A stretch of DNA of 64,000 bases from Ktedonobacter sp. SOSP1-85 (GCF_016587415.1 NZ_BNJI01000001.1:4627501-4691500), one strand, 5' to 3'; shown: positions 36,848 through 45,661, numbered from the stretch's first letter. Notes: generated by a model not told the origin, from the letters alone. Numbers and translations: made by a program.

Positions 36848-37645
36848 TTGTTAGGCAATATTACCGACTTATTACTGACGCTAATTACAAACCTCTATGT
36901 GTCAACGGGCGTACTGGGCATTGTCCTGGCCATGGCCATCGAGAGTTGCTGTATCCCTCTCCCCAGCGAAATTGTTATGCCCGTGGCTGGTATTTTGATT
37001 TCTCGTGGCGTGCTGCTTGGCGGAGTAAATACTCCCCTGGCAATTGTGCTGGTCGCGTTATCCGGCGCCATTGGCTGCTTGCTTGGTTCTATGGTGGCCT
37101 ATTATATCGGCTATAAAGGCGGTCGCCCCCTCATGCTCAAGTATGGCCGCTATGTCCTGATCTCGCAGCATGATGCGGACAAGGCCGATGCCTTCTTCCA
37201 GCGTTGGGGTAGCGCCACGGCGTTCTTCTCACGCCTCCTTCCCGTCGTGCGCACCTACATCTCGCTGCCCGCTGGTATCGCGAAGATGCCTTTCGCTCGC
37301 TTCTGCATCTACTCATTTCTAGGTTCTTTCCCCTGGTGTATCCTGCTGGCATACCTGGGCCTGGTCCTTGGCGCCCATATCGACCAGTTGAGCCCACTCT
37401 TCCATGCCTTTGACGTGGTCATCCTGGTGCTACTCGTAGCCCTGGTTGCCCTGTATGTCTGGCGCCATGTGAAGAATGATCGCAAGGCCCGCGCCGAGCA
37501 CGCCACCGCTGAGGCAACGGCAGCACAGCAGCCTGCTCAGCCCGTGGCCCCTTCCGCTGGCCCCTGGAACCAGGCTCAGTATCCACAGCAGGCTCAGCAG
37601 CCACAGCAGTTCCAGCGCCCTCAGCAGCCTCCTCAAAGCTGGTAA
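36848..37645 (+). CDS. DedA family membrane protein with Gln/Pro-rich tail
   Basis: 265 residues from TTG 36848: AAGGAGG lies eight bases upstream, much better than the ATG at 36797. The DedA/SNARE-associated core is present: ESCCIPLPSEIVMPVAG near the N terminus and the re-entrant motif RLLPVVRTYISLPAGIAKMPF, then FLGSFPW. Five or six helices. DedA proteins move undecaprenyl phosphate or other phospholipids across the membrane. The last ~55 residues are unusual: Ala/Gln/Pro repeats (PQQAQQPQQFQRPQQP), probably disordered. A 29-bp hairpin follows. Confidence 0.9.
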   Translation: MLGNITDLLLTLITNLYVSTGVLGIVLAMAIESCCIPLPSEIVMPVAGILISRGVLLGGVNTPLAIVLVALSGAIGCLLGSMVAYYIGYKGGRPLMLKYGRYVLISQHDADKADAFFQRWGSATAFFSRLLPVVRTYISLPAGIAKMPFARFCIYSFLGSFPWCILLAYLGLVLGAHIDQLSPLFHAFDVVILVLLVALVALYVWRHVKNDRKARAEHATAEATAAQQPAQPVAPSAGPWNQAQYPQQAQQPQQFQRPQQPPQSW

Positions 37646-37653
37646 TAAATATT

Positions 37654-37720
37654 CTGATAGGTAATGTGAGAGGTCCCTGGCAACCGCAGGCTGCCAGGGA
37701 CCTCTCACATTACCTATCAG
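37654..37720. terminator. Long palindromic hairpin between converging genes
   Basis: Perfect 29-bp arms (37654-37682, 37692-37720) with tip AACCGCAGGCT and arm GGTAATGTGAGAGGTCCCTGG. It lies between the DedA gene (+) and the flippase-like gene (-). Confidence 0.75.
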
Positions 37721-37758
37721 GCGCGAGCAGTCAAGCTAAAACTTGTACATGAAGCTGA

Positions 37759-38946
37759 CTAACGGCGTGTGCGTAGCACCTGGGTGAGCGATAAACCAAG
37801 CTGGCTGAGGCTCAACAGGCCAAAGAGAAGCATAATGAGAGCCGCCAGGGGATGTGAGAAGACAAACATCGCCAGGACATGTGTCCGATTATAGTGAAGC
37901 AAGCCCGAGAAGACCAGCACACCAATCACCTCATTGATGCCCAGCTGTCCCGGTGGCGTAGGCAGAATGCAAAACATGTTATAGATGGTATATCCGAATA
38001 ACGCTATGCCCAGGGGGATAGGTATGCCAATCGTCCAGAAGGCCAGCATCGCGAAGATGCCATCACAGGTCAGGGCGATGCCAGTCAGTAGAAGCGCCCG
38101 CAGAAAGTCTCCTGGATAGCGCATACACTCCAACCCTGTATCCATGCACCCCAGCGCGAACCCCTCCAGCTTCGAGCGCAAAGGGCCTGGAAATATACCG
38201 CAGACCTTTTGCAGGGCAGCCCGCGCAAGCTGGCGCTTCCAGGCAGTGAAGAGCACCAGGCCAATCAATCCTAGCAGAAGCCCGCTTACCAGCCCCAGAA
38301 TACCCCATAACGGCAGGCTCATATGCAAGCCTGGTAGAAAAGGTGCCATGACAATAATGATCAGGGCGGGCAGCAGATCGCACGCCTTATCCATCCCCAC
38401 CGTCGGTAAAGACCTGCTTACAGACATGCCAGTCACCCGCTTCAGTAACAGGCTCTTGCCTACCTCGCCCCCCTGGATTGGAAGCAGAAAATTGAGCATC
38501 ACGCCAATCCAGTAAATCCGCAATACAGTTAGATAGGGAATATTCTCACTACGACGCAAGAAAAGTCGCCAGCGTAAGCTCCGTACGCTAAAGGCTACGA
38601 TAAAGGCTAGCGCTGCCCCTGACGCGCAGAGCAACCCCTGCCAGGTCTCCAGGTTCTGTCGCAGGACCGCCAGCGTCACCGGAAGGTCAACGACACGTGT
38701 AATAAGCACCAGCAGCATCGCCCCGGCGCAAAGGCCCAGCCCTACCTGAAGCAGAAACGCTCTCCTTGAGGAAACATGTTCTGGCGTGATTTGTCCTTTG
38801 GCTTCACTCTGCGAGCCTGCCAGTGCAGAAAGCGCCTGCTCAACCTCAGGCAACTGGAGCAGACAATCCTCCGTGCGCGGAATCGCTGCGGGATACAAGG
38901 GGGAGATATTACTGGTAAAGGGAGACGTAGATTTTACCTCTGTCAT
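37759..38946 (-). CDS. Flippase-like membrane protein (AglD / UPF0104 family), second copy
   Basis: 395 residues from ATG 38946, which follows GTGAGGTGG. After ~65 hydrophilic residues come about eight helices. Family motifs: RSLRWRLFLRRSENIP, LLPIQGGEVGKSLLLKR, TPPGQLGINEVIG. It is a paralogue of the protein at 23812-24999 but diverged. The GtrA gene is divergent from it, and together they suggest lipid-linked sugar transport. Confidence 0.85.
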   Translation of the reverse strand: MTEVKSTSPFTSNISPLYPAAIPRTEDCLLQLPEVEQALSALAGSQSEAKGQITPEHVSSRRAFLLQVGLGLCAGAMLLVLITRVVDLPVTLAVLRQNLETWQGLLCASGAALAFIVAFSVRSLRWRLFLRRSENIPYLTVLRIYWIGVMLNFLLPIQGGEVGKSLLLKRVTGMSVSRSLPTVGMDKACDLLPALIIIVMAPFLPGLHMSLPLWGILGLVSGLLLGLIGLVLFTAWKRQLARAALQKVCGIFPGPLRSKLEGFALGCMDTGLECMRYPGDFLRALLLTGIALTCDGIFAMLAFWTIGIPIPLGIALFGYTIYNMFCILPTPPGQLGINEVIGVLVFSGLLHYNRTHVLAMFVFSHPLAALIMLLFGLLSLSQLGLSLTQVLRTRR

Positions 38947-39223
38947 AGACCACCTCACAAAAAAACAACACTTCCACATATATAAGTTTAATTACAGCAA
39001 ACGTAACACGTTCTTGAGACACAGGTCAAACGTATAGGGCAAAAGGATAGTCTAGCAATCCTCGCATGCACGTCATTTGGTTAGTGGTGTGGTGCCGGTT
39101 GCCTGCTGAATCTAAGGGCGCATATTGATAACTAGGACTATAGGTACCCAGCGTGGCCAAGCTGATTGCCAATCGTTAGAATAAGTACTCAGAGAAAACA
39201 GCTAAGGAAGGGTTATAAATATC

Positions 39224-39736
39224 TTGACGCTCATCAAAAAAATCTGGGAAAAGCGCTTTGTAAAGTTCGCTCTGATCGGCCTTATTGGTATTCCTATCAA
39301 CCTGGTAGCTCTGAAATTCTTTCTCACGGTCTTTGCCCTGACCGGCTTGCGTGACAATTGGCTCAATGTCGTTGCCCAGGTATGTTCTTTCGAAGTAGGC
39401 ACCATCATCAATTTTGTGCTCAATCAATTGATTACCTACCGCGACCAGATGCCCACAACGTTTAATGCCTGGGTCGTGAAGAGCATCAAAGCCCAGATCG
39501 CCAATATGTCTGCCTTCCTAGTGGCAACCCTGATCAGTCTCTTCTTCTCTGTCGTCGTCCATATCGATCCTTATGTGGCCAACACCCTGGGCATCATCAT
39601 CAACTTTGTCTACAAGTTCCTGGTCTCTGATCGCTTCGTCTTCCGCGTCAAGCCCGTCGAAGCCATCGAGGATGCCGCCGCCGTGGTCCCCAGCGAGGAG
39701 ATGCCCTCACATTGCCAGACGACCCCCAATAGCTAA
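39224..39736 (+). CDS. GtrA-like membrane protein
   Basis: 170 residues, four predicted helices typical of GtrA: FVKFALIGLIGIPINLVAL, then INFVLNQLITYRD and NFVYKFLVSDRFVF. GtrA proteins help move or use polyprenyl-phosphate-linked sugars. Start TTG 39224 behind AAGGAAGGG. Last gene before the mobile-element island; a terminator follows at 39760. An orphan half of a long hairpin (TTAGTGGTGTGGTG near 39080) lies upstream. Confidence 0.85.
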   Translation: MTLIKKIWEKRFVKFALIGLIGIPINLVALKFFLTVFALTGLRDNWLNVVAQVCSFEVGTIINFVLNQLITYRDQMPTTFNAWVVKSIKAQIANMSAFLVATLISLFFSVVVHIDPYVANTLGIIINFVYKFLVSDRFVFRVKPVEAIEDAAAVVPSEEMPSHCQTTPNS

Positions 39737-39759
39737 ACATATTGCTTCATAAACGACGC

Positions 39760-39810
39760 AAAAGCGAAGAGAACCGCATATCATGTCATATTGTGGTTCC
39801 CTTCGCTTTT
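39760..39810. terminator. Terminator after gtrA-like gene
   Basis: Imperfect stem AAAAGCGAAGAGAACCGCA (39760-39778) with 39789-39810, ending in a T run on the plus strand. Group II introns of some classes insert just downstream of such terminators, which fits the intron end about 120 bases away. Confidence 0.65.
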
Positions 39811-39975
39811 ATGTTCCCAGGGACTCTTTATCGCTGACGATGTATCCATCGGTGGCGAATCGAATTTGTATGATCCTAACCTGGTAGCATAGGACGCCAG
39901 CGAGGTACTCCATTACTGTAGCCCTTTCCCGACGGTCGGGTAAGGAGACGATGTTGCCATCGTCCCCTCCCCTCA

Positions 39976-40009
39976 GAACTGCTCGTGAGAGTTCCCCCTC
40001 AAGCAGCTC
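39976..40009 (-). ncRNA. Group II intron domain V (RT-encoding intron)
   Basis: 34-base catalytic hairpin, 5' GAGCTGCTTGAGG to 3' CGAGCAGTTC on the minus strand, eight bases downstream of the ORF stop. It holds the catalytic triad region of the ribozyme. Confidence 0.8.
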
Positions 40010-40016
40010 AAGCCTT

Positions 40017-41828
40017 TCAAATGCCCTGTTCAGGACACGGCTCCACCTCGGTATTCCCTTGGCTGTGGAGTTGTTGATGGCACGTTGGATGGAGCAGCAC
40101 CCGGTTTTCGAGCTGATCCCCGCCTCCTTTTGATCGCCAGACTTGATGGTGGTTGTGCCACCCTGTCAGTTTGGTGATCCGTTGGTGACAGCGAGGACAA
40201 AGCCCCTTCTGGTTTTTCCAGAGCATGAGTAATTGCCTCTTTCCCCTGAGGGTGCTTTCCATTTTCACGCCAAGGCGCTTCTCGAAATACACCTCCCACG
40301 CGGGATCGAAGGGATTCGCCTCTCCCTGGATTTTTATGTGCCGCTTGATGGGTGTTTGGGCAGCGCGGAACAGTCGAACCGTTTCCCACATGCCGTTTCG
40401 CCCAATCACCATGCCTGAAAAGACCCAATGCCGTCCTTCATGGTCATGGAAATACTTCTCCTTGATCCATCGTCGCGGTTTGTTGTTGTGTCTTTTTCTG
40501 GCCCATTGCCATAACATCTCAAAGATGGCATTGTCCACATCTTGAAAGATTTCTTTGCTGACCACATGCTGGTAATACCTTGCCCATCCTCGAATAAGGG
40601 GGTTGAGCAACAGGATCAACTGCCCAGCTGTGGTTCCCCGGTGATCTTTCACGACCTTCCGGACCTTTTCCAGGAACGCTTTCACGTTCTTCTTGGCTGG
40701 TTTGATGATCAGCTTCCCATGATACTTACGTACATGTTGTCCGAGAAAGTCGAAGCCGTCTTCAATATGCGTCACGAGGGTTTTCTCCTCAGAGAGTCTC
40801 AACCCTCGTTCCCTCATGAATTGTTCCACAAGAGGTTTGACTTCGTGCTCTAACAGTTCCTTTGAACTCCCTGTCACCACAAAGTCATCCGCAAATCGTA
40901 TCAGATTCACCTTCGCCTTTCGGCTTTGGCGATCTCCTGGATAGAGTGCCCGTAGCTTGCTTTCTAGTCCATCAAGGGCTAGATTAGCCAGCACGGGTGA
41001 AATTGGGCCCCCCTGAGGGGTACCTTCTTCTGTCCGGTGGAAGACCTGTTGATCGATGTAGCCCGCCTTCAGCCACTTGTGGAGGATGCTCTTCTCCATC
41101 GGGATGTGAGCCTCTAACCATGAATGGCTGACTCCGTCAAAGCACGCCTTGATGTCTCCTTCGAGCACCCACTGTGCTGAATACTTGTGGCTCAGCACAG
41201 TGAAGCACTGTTCGATGGCATCGGCTGTGGACCTCTCTGGTCGAAACCCATATGAGTTCCGATCTCCTGTTGTTTCGGCAATAGGACTAAGCGCCAACAA
41301 GTAGAGCACTTGCATGGCCCTATCCGACATACACGGAATGGAGAGGGGTCTCAGTTGGTTGTTGCTTTTTGGGATATACACCCGCTTCAGCGGTTGAGGA
41401 TGATAGCCTCGTTGCTTGAGCGATTGTATGGCTTTTGCCTTCTTTTCTGGAGTATTCCAGATGTCTTTGTCTACTCCAGGAGTGTTCTTGCCTTGGTTTT
41501 CCGTCACTCGTCTGACGGCAAGCGCTTTGCCACTGAACGAGTGGGTTAACAAGCGTTGCAGGGCTTTCACCTTGCCCCGTTTGCCTTCCTGTGTTGCCTT
41601 GACGATACGCGCTTGGAGCCGACGCACATTGCGGTGAACGGCTGACCAATTGATCTGGTGCCATTTCATCTCGCTGTGGGAAGCTGCACCAGCAAACATG
41701 TTCGCTGTCATCTGCTTTGCCTCCTGTGTCTGTTCGTCAAGTTTTCTCGTCAAGAAAGACCAAACGGAAGTCTGCTCGCTTTCGCGCGGGATCATGTTGT
41801 CTCTCGACGTAATCCCTATCCACCCCAT
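40017..41828 (-). CDS. ltrA: Group II intron reverse transcriptase / maturase with HNH endonuclease
   Basis: 603 residues (ATG 41795 is a possible alternative start). Reverse-transcriptase blocks are visible: RVYIPKSNNQLRPLSIP, GFRPERSTADAI, EGDIKACFD (catalytic Asp), GTPQGGPISPVLANL and the active-site FADD at about 312-315, followed by FDFLGQHV. The maturase X domain (about 385-480) has LIRGWARYYQH. The C terminus is an HNH nuclease: CPRCHQ, HNHHQVW, SKGGGDQLENRVLLHPTCHQQLH. All catalytic residues I can check are present, so the protein is probably active and could also serve the ORF-less intron next to it. Confidence 0.93.
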   Translation of the reverse strand: MGWIGITSRDNMIPRESEQTSVWSFLTRKLDEQTQEAKQMTANMFAGAASHSEMKWHQINWSAVHRNVRRLQARIVKATQEGKRGKVKALQRLLTHSFSGKALAVRRVTENQGKNTPGVDKDIWNTPEKKAKAIQSLKQRGYHPQPLKRVYIPKSNNQLRPLSIPCMSDRAMQVLYLLALSPIAETTGDRNSYGFRPERSTADAIEQCFTVLSHKYSAQWVLEGDIKACFDGVSHSWLEAHIPMEKSILHKWLKAGYIDQQVFHRTEEGTPQGGPISPVLANLALDGLESKLRALYPGDRQSRKAKVNLIRFADDFVVTGSSKELLEHEVKPLVEQFMRERGLRLSEEKTLVTHIEDGFDFLGQHVRKYHGKLIIKPAKKNVKAFLEKVRKVVKDHRGTTAGQLILLLNPLIRGWARYYQHVVSKEIFQDVDNAIFEMLWQWARKRHNNKPRRWIKEKYFHDHEGRHWVFSGMVIGRNGMWETVRLFRAAQTPIKRHIKIQGEANPFDPAWEVYFEKRLGVKMESTLRGKRQLLMLWKNQKGLCPRCHQRITKLTGWHNHHQVWRSKGGGDQLENRVLLHPTCHQQLHSQGNTEVEPCPEQGI

Positions 41829-42336
41829 TGCAGGCGGCTTTCGCTTTCTCCGTTTTCCTTTGCCCGCATTCCCATAGGCCGTCCTTGCGGTTGGCTGTCC
41901 CTTTCGGGAGGACTACGGGTTTACCACGTTCCGTATGCATACCCGGATCGAGTAGGTTCTGCCTCTGCGCCGGTGGATACAGCGTCTGCGCCAGGGTAAA
42001 GGGGCACACCCTGGACCGATCCACACTGCCTTTTGGCTCAAGCCTGTCAGCATCTTTGGCTTGTTTTCGGTGACGACGTTTTAGGCAGTTCACATCTGTT
42101 AACCATACGATCCAACCCTAGTTCCCGACCGCTTTGATGCTAGCAGTCGTAGTGAACTCCTCGCGGGTTCATTACCACTTTTGCAAGCGAGGCATCCATT
42201 GTCCCAAGAGCTTCACACCGCCGGATTACTCCAACCGCATGTCTTGGTAGGGTACTGAGGGCAGAACCCCAGGTGAGATTCTGTTCATTCAAATCTCACA
42301 GCTATTCATACGGCTTCGTGTCGCACCCCCTGCCCC

Positions 42337-42933
42337 GAACCGTGCTTGCGCCGTTAAGCGCACACGGCTCTCCAGTTTCTAGCATGCTCTCGTATGTTTT
42401 CTGGCGCATCACGCGCCAACAGACGTTTTCATGCTGTACTCCCTACGGTGCTTCCCCCTGTGTTGAGCTTTCCTCAACTCCCTGGTCAGGCGTCACTCCG
42501 ACGAGTACTACCACCGTTCCGTGATCCTTCTGCTCGCGCAAGGAGGATCATCCCGAATTCCGTTCGTGCGATACGTTCAGTGAGTGTAGGTGCCCCGTTC
42601 GCTGCCTTCATTGAGTTCACTACTCAACGCCCTTTCCCATCGAAGAGTATCTCGGTCATCCTAAACTACCGAGATAGACGGAGGAGTCGCTTCAAACGTG
42701 CTGCGACTGGTGTTCGATTGCGCCACTGGCAACTAGGGTTCAGGGAATACATCTTTCACCATGCTCACAGGTCTTGCGGCGCGTCAGGCTACACGCTTTC
42801 GCCCGCCACCGCTTTCCAGATATGCTAATTTCCCCCTTGTGTTTCCACTCAAGGTAGATCCGGTGACCTCTAGAATATCTCTTCAATTCTAGGCCGATGT
42901 TCGGCCATACCGCACTACGTTAGACGGCGCACC
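42337..42933 (-). mobile_element. ORF-less group II intron interrupted after domain V
   Basis: A second group II intron on the minus strand. Candidate 5' end GTGCGCCGTC at 42933; about 560 bases of structured sequence with no ORF; and a textbook 34-base domain V at 42337-42370 (GAGCCGTGTGCGC ... GCAAGCACGGTTC). Only GGGGCAGGGG separates domain V from the 5' end of the RT-encoding intron at 42326. So domain VI is either split by that insertion or lost. Domain IV is reduced to a small hairpin. Splicing or mobility would need the neighbouring RT in trans. Confidence 0.75.
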
Positions 42934-43198
42934 AGGATGTCAAAATGGATGTCAGGTTTTCTAGTTCAAGCCTACTTGCCTTGTCCCTGTGGTTTTACAG
43001 AGAACGCGGCGAGAAAGCCCCGGTCATTGATGCCTGTCTTTTACCCACATTTTACAATTAGATTTTGTGGAACAGCACAGGAGGCCAACTCCCCCTGTTG
43101 AGCGTTTCACAAACACATGTAGAGCGATGGGCTTGTGAAGCCCCTCCAAAAAGATGTGGGTAAGAGACAGTCATTGATGCCGGGGATGAATCGCCGCC
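42934..43198 (+). mobile_element. Relic IS200/IS605-group end (omega-RNA-like), split by a MITE
   Basis: If the MITE and one target copy are removed, 43006-43197 reads GCGGCGAGAAAGCCCCGG, a nine-base loop, then CCGGGGATGAATCGCCGC. This is a stable two-part hairpin of the kind found at right ends of tnpB elements and at the 3' end of their omega RNAs (resemblance from memory). The matching plus-strand tnpB should lie to the left, but that position is now held by the two introns, so the end looks orphaned. It could instead belong to the large tnpB-like gene that starts at 43320. Confidence 0.5.
43034..43170. mobile_element. 137-bp MITE with Tn5/IS50-like inverted ends and 10-bp target duplication
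   Basis: Ends CTGTCTTTTACCCACATTT (43034-43052) and, inverted, CTGTCTCTTACCCACATCT (43152-43170) match at 17 of 19 bases. They closely resemble the 19-bp Tn5 mosaic end (CTGTCTCTT...CACATCT). Both sides carry TCATTGATGC (43024-43033 and 43171-43180), a 10-bp direct repeat in the range made by IS4-type transposases. The interior has no ORF. A full-length partner with a transposase is expected elsewhere in the genome. Confidence 0.85.
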
Positions 43199-43319
43199 TC
43201 TGCTGGATGAGAGGAAAGAGAGCAGGGGCAGATATCTAGAACTTGCGTTCTTTAGGGCACTCTGCTACAATAGGCGTCAGCGGATCGAGATCACGTGTGT
43301 GTTCAAAGAAGGGGCTAGA

Positions 43320-44981
43320 ATGTCGAAGAAGTATCAGGGACAACGCAAACAGAAGGAACAGCAGGAGAAGCGACCTGCCACCCCCACCTTTCTGCTGGAA
43401 CTGCCCCTGGCCGTCGATGCAGGGCAAGCCGCCCGCCTGCGCGCCCACCTGGAAGCCGCTCGTCAGCTCTACAATGCCATCCTCTCCCACGGGCAACAGC
43501 GCCTGCGCCGCATGCGGGCTGATCCTGCCTGGCAAGAGGCTCGCGCCCTTCCTCGCACCCACAAAGCGGAACGCGCGGCAGCCTTCTCCACCTTGCGCAA
43601 GGCGCATGGCTTCTCCGAAGCCGCCCTGCATGAAGCCGTCAAGGGGCTGCGCGTGGGCTGGATTGCTGAGCACATCGAGGCGGTGCTGGCACAAACGTTG
43701 GCCACCCGTGCCTATCGCGCACTCAATCGCGTCTGCTTGGGCAAGGCCACACGCGTGCGTTTCAAGAGCCGAGGGCGCGGCTTCTCCAGCATCGAGAACA
43801 AGCGCAATGATACCAGCCTGCGCTTTGTCCTGCAAGCACCCGAAGCCGGAAACGCAGGCTTTCTCCTCTGGAACGGAGACCAAGTGCCCGCCCTCATCGA
43901 CTGGAAGGATGAGGTGGTGACCCATGGTCTCAAGCACCGCATCAAGTATGCTCGCCTCATCCAACGCCCCGCCAGTAGTCCCAGAGCCGCCGGAGCTGAT
44001 GCGCAGGGATATCGCTACGTGGTCCAGCTGGCCCTGGAGGGCAAGCCTCACCATAAGCCCAAACACACCGTTGGCAAGGGCACCGTTGGAGGGGATCTGG
44101 GACCCTCGACGCTGGCCCTCGTTCCCCAGGAAGGGGAGGCGAGCCTGCAGGTGTTCTGCGCGGAACTGGCTCCTGATGCCAAGGCCATTCGTCGCTTGCA
44201 GCGGCAGATGGAGCGGCAGAGGCGAGCGGGCAATCCTGAACACTACGACGAGAAGGGGCGCATCAAAAAGCAGGGCAAGCGGAAGCTGCGGTGGAAGCAG
44301 AGCAAGGGCTACCAGGCCACGCGACGGCGCAAAGCGAGCAAAGAGCGTAAGCTGGCGGCGCACCGCAAGAGCCTGCATGGCCGCAAGGTGCATGAGGTGG
44401 TCGCGCTGGGCAACACCATCATCATCGAAAAGATTTCCTACAAGGCCTGGCAAAAAACGTTTGGCAAGAGTGTGGGACTGCGAGCCCCAGGGATGTTTGT
44501 GGAGTTGTTGAGACGCACCGTTGCAAGCACGGGCGGCATCCTGGTGGAAGTTCCCACACGCACGACCGCACTGAGTCAATGGTGTCATGGCTGTGGCAGA
44601 CGGGTCAAAAAGCCGCTCTCTCAGCGTTGGCACCAGTGTTCCTGTGGCGTGGGTCCCGTCCAACGCGACCTGTACTCGGCCTTTCTTGCCGCCTATCTCA
44701 ATCCAGCAGATCCCATTCCCTCGTGTGCCCGATACCAGGGGTATTGGGAAGGTGCGGAAGCGCGCCTGCGGGTAGCACACGAGCGTAGTATCCAACGCGC
44801 GAGAGAGGGGCAGGCACTGCCCCGAAGCTTGGGCCTGGCCCGAGCTGGAGCGCGTCTGCCCAAAAGTTCAGGGGAACCACCACTAGAGCCAGCCTCCCTG
44901 CTTCGGTGGGAAGAACTGGAAGCGTGGGCCGAACTCCTGGAACCCCCGCTGCTTTCGCGCGGGGAGCTCTCAGAAGAATAG
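43320..44981 (+). CDS. Large TnpB-like RuvC nuclease (553 residues)
   Basis: Start ATG 43320 behind GAAGGGG. RuvC-I Asp259 in VGGDLGPSTL, RuvC-II Glu370 in IIIEKISYKAW, zinc ribbon WCHGCG and CSCG, RuvC-III Asp450 in VQRDLYSAFLAAYL: all catalytic residues are kept. It is about 150 residues longer than common TnpB (~400), with an N-terminal helical region of ~250 residues before RuvC-I, a basic linker, and a ~100-residue tail after RuvC-III. No tnpA lies nearby. TnpB proteins are RNA-guided nucleases that use an omega RNA from the 3' end of their gene; here only 38 bases separate it from the next gene, so such RNA would overlap the coding end or lie upstream. GC-rich codon use differs from the flanking AT-rich sequence. 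Confidence 0.8.
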   Translation: MSKKYQGQRKQKEQQEKRPATPTFLLELPLAVDAGQAARLRAHLEAARQLYNAILSHGQQRLRRMRADPAWQEARALPRTHKAERAAAFSTLRKAHGFSEAALHEAVKGLRVGWIAEHIEAVLAQTLATRAYRALNRVCLGKATRVRFKSRGRGFSSIENKRNDTSLRFVLQAPEAGNAGFLLWNGDQVPALIDWKDEVVTHGLKHRIKYARLIQRPASSPRAAGADAQGYRYVVQLALEGKPHHKPKHTVGKGTVGGDLGPSTLALVPQEGEASLQVFCAELAPDAKAIRRLQRQMERQRRAGNPEHYDEKGRIKKQGKRKLRWKQSKGYQATRRRKASKERKLAAHRKSLHGRKVHEVVALGNTIIIEKISYKAWQKTFGKSVGLRAPGMFVELLRRTVASTGGILVEVPTRTTALSQWCHGCGRRVKKPLSQRWHQCSCGVGPVQRDLYSAFLAAYLNPADPIPSCARYQGYWEGAEARLRVAHERSIQRAREGQALPRSLGLARAGARLPKSSGEPPLEPASLLRWEELEAWAELLEPPLLSRGELSEE

Positions 44982-45019
44982 TTTTGCCATTGATGCTGAT
45001 GGAGAGATTTTAGCAGATT

Positions 45020-45661
45020 TTACAGTTTGTTTGGCTCAATAACTATGGTACACGGCTCCGTGTCCCCAAACACGGCGTTTCCGTTCCACACCCCATGAAA
45101 GGAATGAGTTGCGCTTCCAATCTCATACATTTGGAAATCACCTGCTGTCGTACGATTAGTATTTTGCGCGTCTTGGTCTGTGGCAAAGACCTCTATAGTC
45201 ACCCGATCATCCTTGTCCTCAGCCACTACGGCAGCCGCATGGTAGGGATATTCGCTGTTCTTATCCATCGAGACGATAACAAAGGCCTGGCCTTGATTCG
45301 GAGCTGCATTTACCCCTTTGCGGTTAGGCAGCGCTGCTTGCCGGTTATTCGCCCCGCTCCTGCCGAAATTTGTTGGTTTGCCTACTATCTTGCTATTTAC
45401 ATCCTCCCCAAATGGCAGTATTTTCTGGTACATGATCTCTTCGGCAGTGTGCAAACAGTCATGCAGAAATAACTGTTTCGGCTCAAAGGCCTCGTAGGTA
45501 GTTCCCTGAAAGGAAATGGTCCCGTTTGTTTGCGCACAGAAGAAAGGCGCGCTAGTGTTTTGAGCTACATAGAGTCGTTTATGGTCGTTTTCCTGAATCA
45601 GATACAGCCTATTCGTGGAAAGCTTCACTTGTCCAAGCGTGGCGTCGTTGATAATTTGCAT
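45020..45661 (-). CDS. Protein of unknown function
   Basis: 213 residues from ATG 45661, with AAAGGAG upstream; the longer frame to 45712 is unlikely. No signal peptide or membrane helix. It opens MQIINDATLGQVKLSTNRLYLIQEN (beta-rich) and contains HDCLHTAEEI and YPYHAAAVVAEDKDDRVT with a His-x-Ala region. The His/Cys pair and beta-rich C terminus might suit a papain-like or toxin fold, but I do not recognise a family. It converges with the large tnpB-like gene and lies in the accessory island. Confidence 0.55.
   Translation of the reverse strand: MQIINDATLGQVKLSTNRLYLIQENDHKRLYVAQNTSAPFFCAQTNGTISFQGTTYEAFEPKQLFLHDCLHTAEEIMYQKILPFGEDVNSKIVGKPTNFGRSGANNRQAALPNRKGVNAAPNQGQAFVIVSMDKNSEYPYHAAAVVAEDKDDRVTIEVFATDQDAQNTNRTTAGDFQMYEIGSATHSFHGVWNGNAVFGDTEPCTIVIEPNKL

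Larger units (their letters stand above)
39931..42326 (-). mobile_element. Group II intron encoding an RT/maturase/HNH protein
   Basis: Read on the minus strand, the 5' end is GTGCGACACG (first base 42326), matching the GUGYG start of group II introns. A 500-base structured region (domains I-III) precedes the reverse-transcriptase ORF in domain IV. Domain V is at 39976-40009: 34 bases, starting GAGC and ending GTTC. Domain VI follows as GGGGACGATG/CATCGTCTCC with an unpaired A in TTA, then ACCCGAC. The 3' end is therefore about 39931-39936, giving ~2.4 kb. The intron sits directly against domain V of another intron at 42337. Confidence 0.85.

Noticed and set aside
42273..42828. Plus-strand open frames in the group II intron region
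   Set aside because: They lie over structured ribozyme sequence with a domain V hairpin; the translated sequences show no motif.
43236..44795. 519-codon open frame opposite the large TnpB gene
   Set aside because: Antisense to a protein with all RuvC and zinc-ribbon motifs; the translated product is low-complexity and without a ribosome site.
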